Source: an uncultured Clostridia bacterium (GTDB lineage Bacteria > Bacillota_A > Clostridia > Christensenellales > Aristaeellaceae). Taken from it: a DNA stretch of 19,991 bases. Location: positions 1 through 19,991 of the forward strand of contig CAMJTZ010000020.1 of NCBI GenBank assembly GCA_946408865.1. The letters run 5' to 3'. Below are positions 1 through 7,253 of the stretch, piece by piece. Position 1 is the first letter of the stretch. Each line of letters opens with the position of its first letter. A program made the translations under genes and the position numbers. The notes beneath the pieces are model-generated. The model ran no database searches and was not told the origin of the DNA. It worked only from the letters and a program-made list of their open reading frames with translations.

Positions 1-214
1 GGATTCTTTCCGCAAGTATTTCTGCCTTGTTTCCCTCGTTATGTCGGTGGCAGCTGACTAGCGGCGCATGGAAACCGAATACCTGGCAGAGTTTCATGGT
101 AACGCGTGTATCTTCAGCAATAATCAGTCCGGCATTTTTCAAGGTTTCCACAGCCCTGGGTGAAAGATCCTGAAGATTGCCGATCGGCGTAGCCACTACA
201 TACAGAATTGCCAT
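1..214 (-). CDS. rsmI: 16S rRNA 2'-O-ribose C1402 methyltransferase RsmI, N-terminal part (cut by window edge)
   Basis: Only the first 71 residues are in the window; the gene runs off the left edge. The start reads MAILYVVATPIGNLQDLSPR, the glycine-rich SAM-dependent methylase opening of the RsmI/YraL family. It is followed by LIIAEDTR (residues about 36-43) and the SCHRHNE segment, all characteristic of RsmI. The family methylates the 2'-OH of C1402 in the 16S rRNA decoding centre. The ATG at 214 follows a GGAGGAT site (221-227) inside the end of rsmH, and only 3 bases separate the rsmH stop from this start, so the two are translationally linked. RsmH modifies the same nucleotide (N4 of C1402), so the pair makes the complete m4Cm mark. 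Identification is firm; the C-terminal part cannot be judged. Confidence 0.93.
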   Translation of the reverse strand, partial: MAILYVVATPIGNLQDLSPRAVETLKNAGLIIAEDTRVTMKLCQVFGFHAPLVSCHRHNEGNKAEILAERI

Positions 215-217
215 TTG

Positions 218-1162
218 TCAATCCTCCCTGAGTTTCTCGGCTACGCGGAGTTTTGCGCTTCTGGATCTCGGATTCCGTATCATCGCTTCCTCCGACGGTA
301 TGATTACACCTCCTGCCATAACTTTCAGCAGGGGTTTTCGTCCGCAGGTGCAGATCGGTGCTTTGGGCGGGCAGATACACGGATTCTCCAGCGATCTGAA
401 GCACTTCTTGACAATGCGGTCTTCCAGAGAATGAAAAGTAATGATGCAGAAGCGTCCGCCAGGTTTCAGACAGTCGGTAAAATCACGGATGGCCTGCTCC
501 AGCGGTGCCAGTTCATCATTCACTTCAATCCGGACAGCCTGGAAGGTCCTTCGCGCCGGGTGTCCGTCATCTTTCCGCCGAACCGCTTTCGGTATTGCGG
601 CATCCACTGCTTTTACGAGATCAAAAGTTGTTTCCAGCGGTTTTATGCGCCGGTGTTCACAGATGATAGCCGCAATCCTCGCAGCCCATTTCTCCTCGCC
701 CCAGTCCCGCAGCACACGGATGATTTCCTTTTCAGGTGCTGAATTCAGAAAATCAGCGGCGGTCATTCCCCTGTTTCTGTCCATCCGCATATCCAGCGGC
801 GCGTCGGTATGATAGCTGAAGCCGCGTTCCGGCGTATCCAGCTGCGGGCTTGAAACACCGAGATCCAGCAATATCCCATCCAGCTGACCGGCTTTTGCTT
901 CCTGCAGCAGTTTCTTTCCGTTATGGAAATTTCCATGGATTGCGTGAAATCCGGGGTAATTTTTCAGACGTTCGGAAGCGGCTGCAATAGCAGTTTCGTC
1001 CCGGTCAATGCCGTACAGCGAAGCCGTCCCTTCGGATGCCTTCAGAATCGCTTCGCTGTGGCCTCCGCCGCCGAGGGTTCCGTCGCAGTATACGCCGTTC
1101 TTCCGGACGTTCATCCACTCCAGAACCTCCTGCAGCAGCACCGGTTCATGTTGAAAATTCAT
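218..1162 (-). CDS. rsmH: 16S rRNA N4-cytosine-1402 methyltransferase RsmH (MraW)
   Basis: A 314-residue protein of normal family length. The SAM-binding motif GTLGGGGHS is at residues 28-36, GIDRDETAI follows at about 61-69, LLDLGVSSPQLD is at about 98-109, and the C-terminal ITFHSLEDRIVK is at about 241-252. A cysteine-rich stretch, CIC...CTC (262-273), is the form usual in Gram-positive RsmH. The enzyme methylates N4 of C1402 in 16S rRNA in the cytoplasm. The ATG at 1162 has an AGGAG site upstream, and the gene follows valS by 20 bases. RsmH is usually the second gene of the mraZ-rsmH-ftsL division cluster. Here neither mraZ nor ftsL is present, and it pairs with rsmI instead. Confidence 0.96.
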   Translation of the reverse strand: MNFQHEPVLLQEVLEWMNVRKNGVYCDGTLGGGGHSEAILKASEGTASLYGIDRDETAIAAASERLKNYPGFHAIHGNFHNGKKLLQEAKAGQLDGILLDLGVSSPQLDTPERGFSYHTDAPLDMRMDRNRGMTAADFLNSAPEKEIIRVLRDWGEEKWAARIAAIICEHRRIKPLETTFDLVKAVDAAIPKAVRRKDDGHPARRTFQAVRIEVNDELAPLEQAIRDFTDCLKPGGRFCIITFHSLEDRIVKKCFRSLENPCICPPKAPICTCGRKPLLKVMAGGVIIPSEEAMIRNPRSRSAKLRVAEKLRED

Positions 1163-1182
1163 CTGTTTTACTCCTGAACACC

Positions 1183-3837
1183 TCAGATATTCTCCTTCAG
1201 TTCAGCGATGCGGTTCTCAATGGCCTTGATCTTTGTTTCCGCCGCTTCCAGTTTGTCTCTTTCCTGCTGTACAAGCTGAGCCGGTGCTTTTGCAATAAAG
1301 CCATGGTTGTTCAGCATACCCCTGGATCGGTTGATTTCTTTCTGCAGATTATCATATTCTTTCCCGAGTCTTGCGATTTCCTTTTCAAAGTCGACAAGGT
1401 CCCCCAGCGGGATGAACAGCTCGCCTGCTGCAGTGACAGCGGAAACTGTCTTCTCCTTCACTTCATTCCGGTCATTCAGCATTACGGTTTCAAAAGCGCC
1501 TGCCAGCTTCCGGAAATATCCGTCCCCGCCAGAGAGCGTGTCTTTCCATCCATCTGCTGCAAGGAGCATCAGCCGGGTCCGTTTTGAAGGAGAAACATTC
1601 ATTTCACTTCGCAGATTCCGGATCGTTCGGATAATTTCCATGATGCCCTGCATCTTCTGCTCGTCGTCACTGAAGCAGAAGTCTTCTCTGTATTCCGGCC
1701 ATTTTTGCAGCATCAGGAAACCCTCTGTATCCGGCAGGTATTTGTACACTTGTTCTGTCAGGAACGGCATAAACGGATGCAGCAGCTTCAGCAGGTTCTC
1801 CAGGACATAGAGGAGCACTGCTTTCACGGTGTCCTTGCTCTCGCCGTTTTCCCCGAGAAGACGGCTCTTGCTCAGTTCGATATACCAGTCGCAGAATTCG
1901 CTCCAGGCGAAATCATATATTTTCGTCGCGGCCAGCCCGAAATCTCCGTCCTCCATATGATCGGACACATCCCGGATCGCTTCCTGCAGGCGGGACAGAA
2001 TCCACTTGTCAGCTGTTTCGAGTTTCGCAGGGGCAAAACCGGTCCGTTCGTTCACGTTCATCAGCACGAATCGGCTTGCGTTCCACACCTTGTTCGCAAA
2101 ATTCCTGGCAGCTTCCACCTTTTCACGGCTGTAGCGTGTGTCATTTCCGGGGCTTACGCCCATCACCAGGCTGAACCGCAGCGCATCCGCGCCATATTCC
2201 TCAACGACCTCAAGCGGATCCACCCCGTTGCCCAGGGATTTTGACATTTTCCGTCCCAGTTCGTCACGAACCAGACCGTGAATCAGTACAGTCTCGAAAG
2301 GTGTCTCACCCATCTGTTCGATACCGCTCGTAATCATCCGGGATACCCAGAAAGTAATGATATCGTAACCTGTTACGAGCATGCTGGTGGGATAGAAATA
2401 CTTCAGATCCTCCGTCTGCTCTGGCCATCCCAGCGTGGAGAAGGGCCACAGGGCGGAAGAGAACCAGGTGTCCAGCACGTCCTCGTCCTGACGAAGCTTT
2501 CCGCTGCATTTCGGACAGCATTCCGGATCCTCGCGGGAAACGGTCATTTCACCGCAGCTGTCGCAATACCACACGGGAATCCGATGGCCCCACCACAGCT
2601 GCCGGCTGATGCACCAGTCACGGATATTTTCCATCCAGTTATAATACTGTTTGCTGAATCGTTCAGGGACAAACTTCGTCTTTCCTTCCCGCACGGCGGC
2701 TATTGCGGGCTCTGCCAGCGTTTTCATCGAAACAAACCACTGCTCACTGAGCCGGGGTTCCACCGGAGTGTCCCCGTGACGGTAGCAGAAGCCTACGTTG
2801 TGGCTGTAGTCTTCCACCTTGACCAGCAGGCCCAGCTTATCAAGCTCTTCCACCACGGCTTTCCGGCATTCCAACGGATCCATTCCGGCAAAACGCCCGG
2901 CGTTTTCGTTCATGGTGCCGTCATCGTTGGTTACTGTGATGATCTCAAGATTATGCCGCTGCGCAACCTCGAAGTCGTTCGGGTCATGAGCCGGCGTCAT
3001 CTTCACCGCGCCGGTTCCGAAATCCATTTCAACATATTCATCCGCCACCACTGGAATTTCCTTGTTCATGATGGGGAGAATCACTTTTTTTCCAACGAGT
3101 TCCGTATAGCGTTCATCCGCGGGATTCACAGCCACACCGGTATCGCCGAGCATGGTTTCCGGCCGCGTGGTTGCAACCACGACGCCTTCTCCGCCGTCTG
3201 CCCCGGGATACCTGATATGCCACAGGTGACTCGCCTGATCCTTATAAACCACTTCAGCGTCGCTGATTGCACTCCGGCAGGCAGGGCACCAGTTGATCAT
3301 CCGGTTGCCGCGGTAAATCAGGCCCTTTTCATACAGACGTACGAACACTTCGCGCACTGCCTTGCTGCAGCCTTCGTCCATGGTAAAGCGTTCCCGGCTC
3401 CAGTCGCAGGAAATGCCCATTTTCCGCTGCTGGTGCACGATGCGTCCGCCGTATTCCTTTTTCCAGTTCCAGGCACGCTCCAGGAACGCTTCACGGCCCA
3501 GGCTTTCCTTGGTTAGGCCTTCCTTACTCATGGCTTCCACGATCTTTACTTCTGTTGCAATCGCAGCATGATCCGTACCCGGCAGCCACAGGGTGGGATC
3601 CCCTTTCATCCGATGGTAACGTATCGGAGCGTCCTGCAGGATGCAGTCCATGGCGTGGCCCATGTGCAGCTGACCTGTTATATTGGGCGGAGGCATGACG
3701 ATCGTAAAGGGCTTTTTGCCTTCCACGCGGTGCGCAATAAACGCGCCGCCCTCTTCCCATGCCTTGTACAGGTCCGCCTCGATGGCCTGCGGATTAAAGC
3801 GGGTTTCCATATCGGCGCCGGTCATTTTCTTTTCCAT
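1183..3837 (-). CDS. valS: valyl-tRNA synthetase
   Basis: An 884-residue class I aminoacyl-tRNA synthetase that charges tRNA-Val. The ATP-site HIGH motif appears as HMGH at 58-61 after PPPNITGQL, and KMSKS is at 530-534. The editing (CP1) domain spans roughly 205-345 and includes TTRPETMLGDTG near 223. A zinc-ribbon pair, CDSC (425-428) and CPKC (441-444), lies before the second half of the catalytic core. The last 70 or so residues form the charged coiled-coil arm typical of ValRS. The ATG at 3837 is preceded by AGGAGG at good spacing. The gene sits between rpmF (88-base gap) and rsmH. That gap is far too short for a T-box leader, the usual control of valS in Firmicutes, so it is probably expressed with the ribosomal-protein operon. 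Long reading frames on the opposite strand are shadows. Confidence 0.97.
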   Translation of the reverse strand: MEKKMTGADMETRFNPQAIEADLYKAWEEGGAFIAHRVEGKKPFTIVMPPPNITGQLHMGHAMDCILQDAPIRYHRMKGDPTLWLPGTDHAAIATEVKIVEAMSKEGLTKESLGREAFLERAWNWKKEYGGRIVHQQRKMGISCDWSRERFTMDEGCSKAVREVFVRLYEKGLIYRGNRMINWCPACRSAISDAEVVYKDQASHLWHIRYPGADGGEGVVVATTRPETMLGDTGVAVNPADERYTELVGKKVILPIMNKEIPVVADEYVEMDFGTGAVKMTPAHDPNDFEVAQRHNLEIITVTNDDGTMNENAGRFAGMDPLECRKAVVEELDKLGLLVKVEDYSHNVGFCYRHGDTPVEPRLSEQWFVSMKTLAEPAIAAVREGKTKFVPERFSKQYYNWMENIRDWCISRQLWWGHRIPVWYCDSCGEMTVSREDPECCPKCSGKLRQDEDVLDTWFSSALWPFSTLGWPEQTEDLKYFYPTSMLVTGYDIITFWVSRMITSGIEQMGETPFETVLIHGLVRDELGRKMSKSLGNGVDPLEVVEEYGADALRFSLVMGVSPGNDTRYSREKVEAARNFANKVWNASRFVLMNVNERTGFAPAKLETADKWILSRLQEAIRDVSDHMEDGDFGLAATKIYDFAWSEFCDWYIELSKSRLLGENGESKDTVKAVLLYVLENLLKLLHPFMPFLTEQVYKYLPDTEGFLMLQKWPEYREDFCFSDDEQKMQGIMEIIRTIRNLRSEMNVSPSKRTRLMLLAADGWKDTLSGGDGYFRKLAGAFETVMLNDRNEVKEKTVSAVTAAGELFIPLGDLVDFEKEIARLGKEYDNLQKEINRSRGMLNNHGFIAKAPAQLVQQERDKLEAAETKIKAIENRIAELKENI

Positions 3838-3864
3838 GGCAAAACCTCCTTATTTGTACGCAAA

Positions 3865-3891
3865 CAGCTCCGACCCTGAAGGGCGGAGCTG
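3865..3891 (-). terminator. hairpin between rpmF and valS; possible weak terminator or attenuator
   Basis: An inverted repeat pairs CAGCTCCG (3865-3872) with CGGAGCTG (3884-3891). Three further G-C pairs inside it flank a single bulged base and a TGAA loop (TTCA on the coding strand). On the minus strand it follows the rpmF stop by about 35 bases and precedes the valS ribosome binding site by about 15. The stem is strong, but only TTTG follows it instead of a full T-run. It may therefore reduce read-through into valS, or act as an RNA-stability element, rather than be a full terminator. Confidence 0.4.
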
Positions 3892-3924
3892 CAAAAAGTC
3901 CCGTTGTAAAAAAGCAGTCGTCAA

Positions 3925-4116
3925 TCAGGCGTTCTTTTCTTCGTCCATATTGACGACCTGGACGCCCTTGTAATAACCGCAATTCTTGCACACGCGATGA
4001 GCCAGCTTCATCTGATGGCACTGAGGACATTCACTGATCCCCGGCAGAGCCAGCTTCCAGTTGGCGCGGCGGCTGTGTTTGCGAGCCTTTGAAATTTTCC
4101 CCTTCGGAACAGCCAT
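3925..4116 (-). CDS. rpmF: 50S ribosomal protein L32
   Basis: A 63-residue protein opening [20 protein letters not shown], the standard basic L32 N-terminus. A CX2C-X9-CX2C zinc site follows at C30, C33, C43 and C46, so this is the zinc-binding (C+) form of L32. The ATG at 4116 lies 3 bases after the yceD stop. Its Shine-Dalgarno sequence, GAGGAGGTG, is formed by the last three codons of yceD (Glu-Glu-Val), which ties the two genes translationally. The yceD-rpmF pair is one of the most conserved bacterial gene pairs. The acidic tail MDEEKNA is slightly longer than in many L32 proteins. In many bacteria plsX and fabH follow; here valS follows instead. Confidence 0.97.
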   Translation of the reverse strand: MAVPKGKISKARKHSRRANWKLALPGISECPQCHQMKLAHRVCKNCGYYKGVQVVNMDEEKNA

Positions 4117-4119
4117 GAT

Positions 4120-4611
4120 TCACACCTCCTCATTGTTATCGAGCAATTGCAGCAAACCAGTGAACGGATATTGTATTCCGGGTTCGCCGGGGGCTGCATC
4201 CGGGTCCCTGTATTCAAAGCCCGGGCAATCCTCTCTGCAAAGAAAACGGATTGGCAGAGCCATGACGGCGTATGACATAACCAGTTTGTCCAGGAAAACC
4301 TCATGCCCTTCGTAGGCAAAGATTTCATCATCCTCGGGATCGCCGTTCCTCTGAAACACTTCATCGAAGTCATTTTCAACTTCGGCCTGTGCTTCAGCGA
4401 GACAATTGGCGCACGGGGCGTGGGCAACAGTCCTGAGCTTGCCTTTCACTGCGATATTCCCGTCTTCATCCGCCATAAAGCATCCTTCCGTCAGACAATC
4501 ATCCAGACGGACGATGTCGCCGGAAATCTCCTGATCCGCAATGGCCTGCGTTCCGGAGAAACGGTACTCCTGGCCGGGATGGGATAAAGCATCCGATACA
4601 TCAAGCTTCAT
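4120..4611 (-). CDS. yceD: YceD/DUF177 family protein (23S rRNA accumulation protein family)
   Basis: A 163-residue acidic protein encoded directly upstream of rpmF, the usual position of YceD/DUF177 (YlbN in Bacillus). It has the family CXXC motif CANC at C67 and C70 in the middle, and an LCREDCPGF segment (C125, C129) near the C-terminus. The typical second CXXCG pair after that segment is missing; the C-terminus ends in FTGLLQLLDNNEEV. In E. coli the family is linked to 23S rRNA processing or accumulation; the biochemical activity is not established. The ATG at 4611 follows AGGTGAGG. A consensus promoter lies about 30 bases upstream, making this the first gene of a yceD-rpmF-(valS-rsmH-rsmI) transcript. 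Confidence 0.88.
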   Translation of the reverse strand: MKLDVSDALSHPGQEYRFSGTQAIADQEISGDIVRLDDCLTEGCFMADEDGNIAVKGKLRTVAHAPCANCLAEAQAEVENDFDEVFQRNGDPEDDEIFAYEGHEVFLDKLVMSYAVMALPIRFLCREDCPGFEYRDPDAAPGEPGIQYPFTGLLQLLDNNEEV

Positions 4612-4630
4612 GTCCTCACCTCAAAAGTGA

Positions 4631-4690
4631 CCGTTTGTCATTATAATTGTTTCAAAACCGTTTGTCAACAACATTTTCAGCCGTTTATCA
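4631..4690 (-). repeat. three direct copies of TGACAAACGG around the yceD promoter
   Basis: On the minus strand TGACAAACGG occurs at 4658-4667 and 4631-4640, and a one-mismatch copy, TGATAAACGG, at 4681-4690, where it includes the ackA stop codon. Spacings are 23 and 27 bases. One copy covers the -35 box and another runs from the last base of the -10 box into the start region. This is the arrangement expected for operator half-sites, but no known regulator site matches, and chance or duplication of a promoter fragment is also possible. Confidence 0.5.
4640..4668 (-). promoter_or_regulatory. consensus sigma-A promoter of yceD-rpmF
   Basis: On the minus strand a perfect -35 TTGACA (4663-4668) is separated by exactly 17 bases from a perfect -10 TATAAT (4640-4645). 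Transcription should start near 4633, leaving a leader of about 22 bases before the yceD ATG at 4611. Such an exact match is expected for a strongly expressed ribosomal-protein operon. Copies of the decamer TGACAAACGG overlap the -35 box and the region just after the -10 box. Confidence 0.85.
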
Positions 4691-5926
4691 GTTGTCCCGG
4701 ACCTTTCCCGTGGTGACAAGATCGAGGGTGTCCCGGGCGATCATGATTTCCTCGTTTGTGGGAATTACACAGACAGTCACTTTGCTGTCGTCAGCCGAGA
4801 TCACCGATTCGCTGCGCGTCTTGTTCTTCTCCGGATCAATCTTCGCTCCCATGAATTCCATTCCTTCAATAACACGGGCACGCAGATCAGCGTTGTTTTC
4901 ACCGATACCTGCTGTAAATACGATAATATCCACGCCGCCCATTGCCGCGGCGTAAGCGCCGATATATTTTTTAATTCCGTAAACCAGCATGTCCTGCGCA
5001 AGAATAGCATTCTCATCGCCCGCTTCGGCAAGGCTGTCGATATCCCGGCAGTCGCTGCTCTTGCCGCTGATACCGAGAAGTCCGCTCTTCTTGTTCATCA
5101 TTGTAAGCACTTCATCAACGCTGATCGGATGGCCGACAGGGGTCCCGTCGTCATTCAGGGGATTGTTTGCAATGAACTGCACCACAGCAGGATCGCAGCT
5201 TCCGCAGCGGGTGCCCATCAGGAGTCCTTCCAGAGGCGTCAGACCCATGGAAGTATCCTGGCATTTACCGTCCTTCACGGCGCTCAGGCTGGATCCGTTG
5301 CCAAGATGACAGATAATAATCCTTTTTCCTTCGGGGCTGATTCCAAGAAATTCACAAACCCGCCGGCTTACATAGCGGTGACTGGTGCCGTGAAAACCGT
5401 AACGGCGAACATGCAGCTTTTCCTCGTACATTTTCGGAACGCCATACATATATGCCTTCGGCGGCATCGTCTGATGGAAGGCTGTATCAAACACGGCGAC
5501 CTGCGGAGTGCCTTTCATAACTTTTTCGCAGGCTTCAATACCCATCAGATTGGCAGGGTTGTGCAGGGGTCCCAGCGGGAAGCAGTCACGAATGGCCTGC
5601 TTTGCAGCATCGTTAACAATGACAGAAGCGGTAAAAGCGCTGCCGCCGTGGAGAACTCTGTGTCCGACTGCACCGATTTCATCAGTGCTCTTGATTACAC
5701 CGAATTCGGGATCCTGCAGGATCTTCAGCATCAGCTGCGCGGCGGCTTCGTGATCCGGAATCTTCTGTGTGATTTCTGTTTTCTTGTCCCCGGCGCTGTG
5801 TTTAAGGCGGCTTCCTTCTATTCCGATCCGTTCCACAAGGCCTTTTGCCAGTTCCTTTTCGCCGTCCATATCGATCAGCTGATATTTCAGTGAAGATGAA
5901 CCCGCATTGACAACCAGAATTTTCAT
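4688..5926 (-). CDS. ackA: acetate kinase
   Basis: A 412-residue ASKHA-fold kinase that interconverts acetyl phosphate + ADP and acetate + ATP, the ATP-yielding last step of acetate fermentation. The N-terminus is MKILVVNAGSSSLKYQ, with Asn7 in place. HRVLHGG carries Arg90, VFDTAFH carries Asp147, GFHGTSH carries His179 and MGTRCGSCDP carries Arg240. ACK active-site residues fall at nearly these positions in Methanosarcina AckA. FTAGIGENNADLR and the TNEE near the end complete the signature. The reading frame stays open 18 codons further upstream, but the ATG at 5926 has AAGGAGAT at ideal spacing and gives the family N-terminus. pta, the usual partner, is not in the window; tmcAL is divergent instead. 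No terminator separates ackA from yceD. Confidence 0.97.
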   Translation of the reverse strand: MKILVVNAGSSSLKYQLIDMDGEKELAKGLVERIGIEGSRLKHSAGDKKTEITQKIPDHEAAAQLMLKILQDPEFGVIKSTDEIGAVGHRVLHGGSAFTASVIVNDAAKQAIRDCFPLGPLHNPANLMGIEACEKVMKGTPQVAVFDTAFHQTMPPKAYMYGVPKMYEEKLHVRRYGFHGTSHRYVSRRVCEFLGISPEGKRIIICHLGNGSSLSAVKDGKCQDTSMGLTPLEGLLMGTRCGSCDPAVVQFIANNPLNDDGTPVGHPISVDEVLTMMNKKSGLLGISGKSSDCRDIDSLAEAGDENAILAQDMLVYGIKKYIGAYAAAMGGVDIIVFTAGIGENNADLRARVIEGMEFMGAKIDPEKNKTRSESVISADDSKVTVCVIPTNEEIMIARDTLDLVTTGKVRDN

Positions 5927-5960
5927 GTGCAAATCTCCTTTGTCTTCAAAAGTGTTATTT

Positions 5961-5989
5961 ATTATACTCTTTTTCATCATGAATGAAAA
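5961..5989 (-). promoter_or_regulatory. probable ackA promoter
   Basis: On the minus strand a perfect -10 TATAAT (5961-5966) is preceded at 17 bases by TTTTCA (5984-5989), a 4-of-6 match to TTGACA. The predicted start near 5954 gives a leader of about 28 bases before the ackA ATG at 5926. Confidence 0.6.
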
Positions 5990-5998
5990 GCCGATTCA

Positions 5999-6027
5999 TT
6001 GAAAATCTTACCGCAGCATGCTAAACT
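5999..6027 (+). promoter_or_regulatory. probable tmcAL promoter with extended -10
   Basis: TTGAAA (5999-6004) and TAAACT (6022-6027) are spaced 17 bases apart. TGC directly before the -10 box fits the extended TGn motif. It lies back to back with the ackA promoter in the same 157-base divergent region. The leader to the tmcAL ATG at 6084 would be about 50 bases. Confidence 0.45.
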
Positions 6028-6083
6028 TTTTATATGCCCTGTTTTATCATGCAGTTCATCTTGACGGAAAGGGAGGCGTCCCG

Positions 6084-7253
6084 ATGTCAGTCCTCGGTAT
6101 TGTTGCTGAATATGATCCTTTTCACAACGGACATCTGCATCATCTTCGCTCATCTGTTTCCGCTGTTTCCCCTTCTGCTGTGCTGGCCGTGATCTCCGGA
6201 CCGTTCCGTCAGCGTGGAACCCTTTCGCTGCTCTCTCCTTTTGCCCGTGCGGAATGCGCCGTTGCCGCCGGAGTGGACGCAGTTTTCTCCCTTCCTGTTT
6301 TGTGGACCCTGCGGGACGCAGAGCACTACGCACTTGGTGCAGTCTCTCTTTTATCCTCGCTGGGTGCCACCCATATTTCCTTCGGTGCTGAAACCGCCGA
6401 TCTTTTTCTGCTTCAAACAACTGCCGACCTGCTTGAAGATCCCCCTTCCATGTTTCAGGAGACCCTTCATGCTGCGCTTGCGGACGGCGCCGGTTATCCG
6501 GCTGCGGTTACCAGTGCGGCAAGAGCCTGTAACCCTGAAGCCGGCGCGTTGCTTCGGCATCCGAACAATATTCTGGCTGTTTCCTATCTTCGCGCCATCC
6601 GTAGACTTTCGTCACATCTGATCCCGGTCGTGATTCCGCGAACCGGCGGATATGTTTCGGACCGTGTTTTCCCGGATGCTCCTTCTGCTTCCTCCGTTGC
6701 TGAAGCGCTTCGGCGCGGCGACTGGGCAGACGCGCTCACTGCTCTTCCTCCTTTCTCCAGGCAAATCGTCCGTTCTGATTTCCTTTCCGGAACAATTCCG
6801 GATCTGCGTAAACTGGATATCCTTCTCCTGGAAAAGCTGCGTTCATTGTGTCCTGAGGAAGTTGCTGCTCTTCCTGACTGTGCCGAAGGACTGAATGCAT
6901 CACTTCTTAAATCTGCCGTTCATGCTTCCTCACGGGATGATCTGATCCTCCGGCTCACTTCCCGCCGCTATGCTTCTGCGCGGATCAGCCGTCTGTGCGC
7001 ATATGCCCTTCTGGATATCACGAAAAAAGACATTGAAGAAGAGCCGCTTCCGTACCGGGCACTTCTCCTGGCAATGAAAAAGAACCCGTCTTTGACAGGT
7101 TCCTGGAAGAGTAGGTCCGTTCAGGTGTTGACCGTCGCAAAATGGCTTAAAAACGCTTCCCCGGCGGACTTGGCAGCCTGGCGCATATGGTCCCTCTGCT
7201 GCGGAAAAACAGACGCCTGGCCTTTTGAAAAAAAACTGATTACGAATTGCTGA
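6084..7253 (+). CDS. tmcAL: tRNA(Met) cytidine acetate ligase (TmcAL/YlbM)
   Basis: A 389-residue protein whose N-terminus, GIVAEYDPFHNGHLHHL, contains the HxGH nucleotidyltransferase motif (HNGH, 14-17). FRQRG (41-45) and FGAE (100-103) follow, then PNNILAVSYLRAI (160-172) and an Arg-rich RRYASARISRL near 294-304. The order matches YlbM/TmcAL, which in Bacillus activates acetate with ATP to make N4-acetylcytidine at the wobble position of elongator tRNA-Met. From memory of the family, FRQRG replaces the usual FVQRG and NNILAVSY replaces NNILGIEY, so it is a diverged member. The frame is open from 6018, but the ATG at 6084 follows GGGAGG and begins the family N-terminus. It is divergent from ackA and its end overlaps the converging FAD dehydrogenase by 14 bases. 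Confidence 0.9.
   Translation: MSVLGIVAEYDPFHNGHLHHLRSSVSAVSPSAVLAVISGPFRQRGTLSLLSPFARAECAVAAGVDAVFSLPVLWTLRDAEHYALGAVSLLSSLGATHISFGAETADLFLLQTTADLLEDPPSMFQETLHAALADGAGYPAAVTSAARACNPEAGALLRHPNNILAVSYLRAIRRLSSHLIPVVIPRTGGYVSDRVFPDAPSASSVAEALRRGDWADALTALPPFSRQIVRSDFLSGTIPDLRKLDILLLEKLRSLCPEEVAALPDCAEGLNASLLKSAVHASSRDDLILRLTSRRYASARISRLCAYALLDITKKDIEEEPLPYRALLLAMKKNPSLTGSWKSRSVQVLTVAKWLKNASPADLAAWRIWSLCCGKTDAWPFEKKLITNC

Noticed and set aside
114..404. 96-codon minus-strand frame spanning the rsmH/rsmI junction
   Set aside because: It is out of frame with both firmly identified genes and has no motif.
2278..3516. 412-codon open frame on the plus strand opposite valS
   Set aside because: It is rich in His and Phe with no recognisable motif or binding site, and it lies wholly opposite a certain valS gene; a shadow of codon bias.
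3838..3924. T-box riboswitch upstream of valS
   Set aside because: The gap is too short, and no AGGGTGG-type T-box sequence or terminator/antiterminator pair is visible.
5927..5980. 18-codon N-terminal extension of ackA
   Set aside because: It covers the ackA promoter and binding site; the ATG at 5926 gives the conserved N-terminus.
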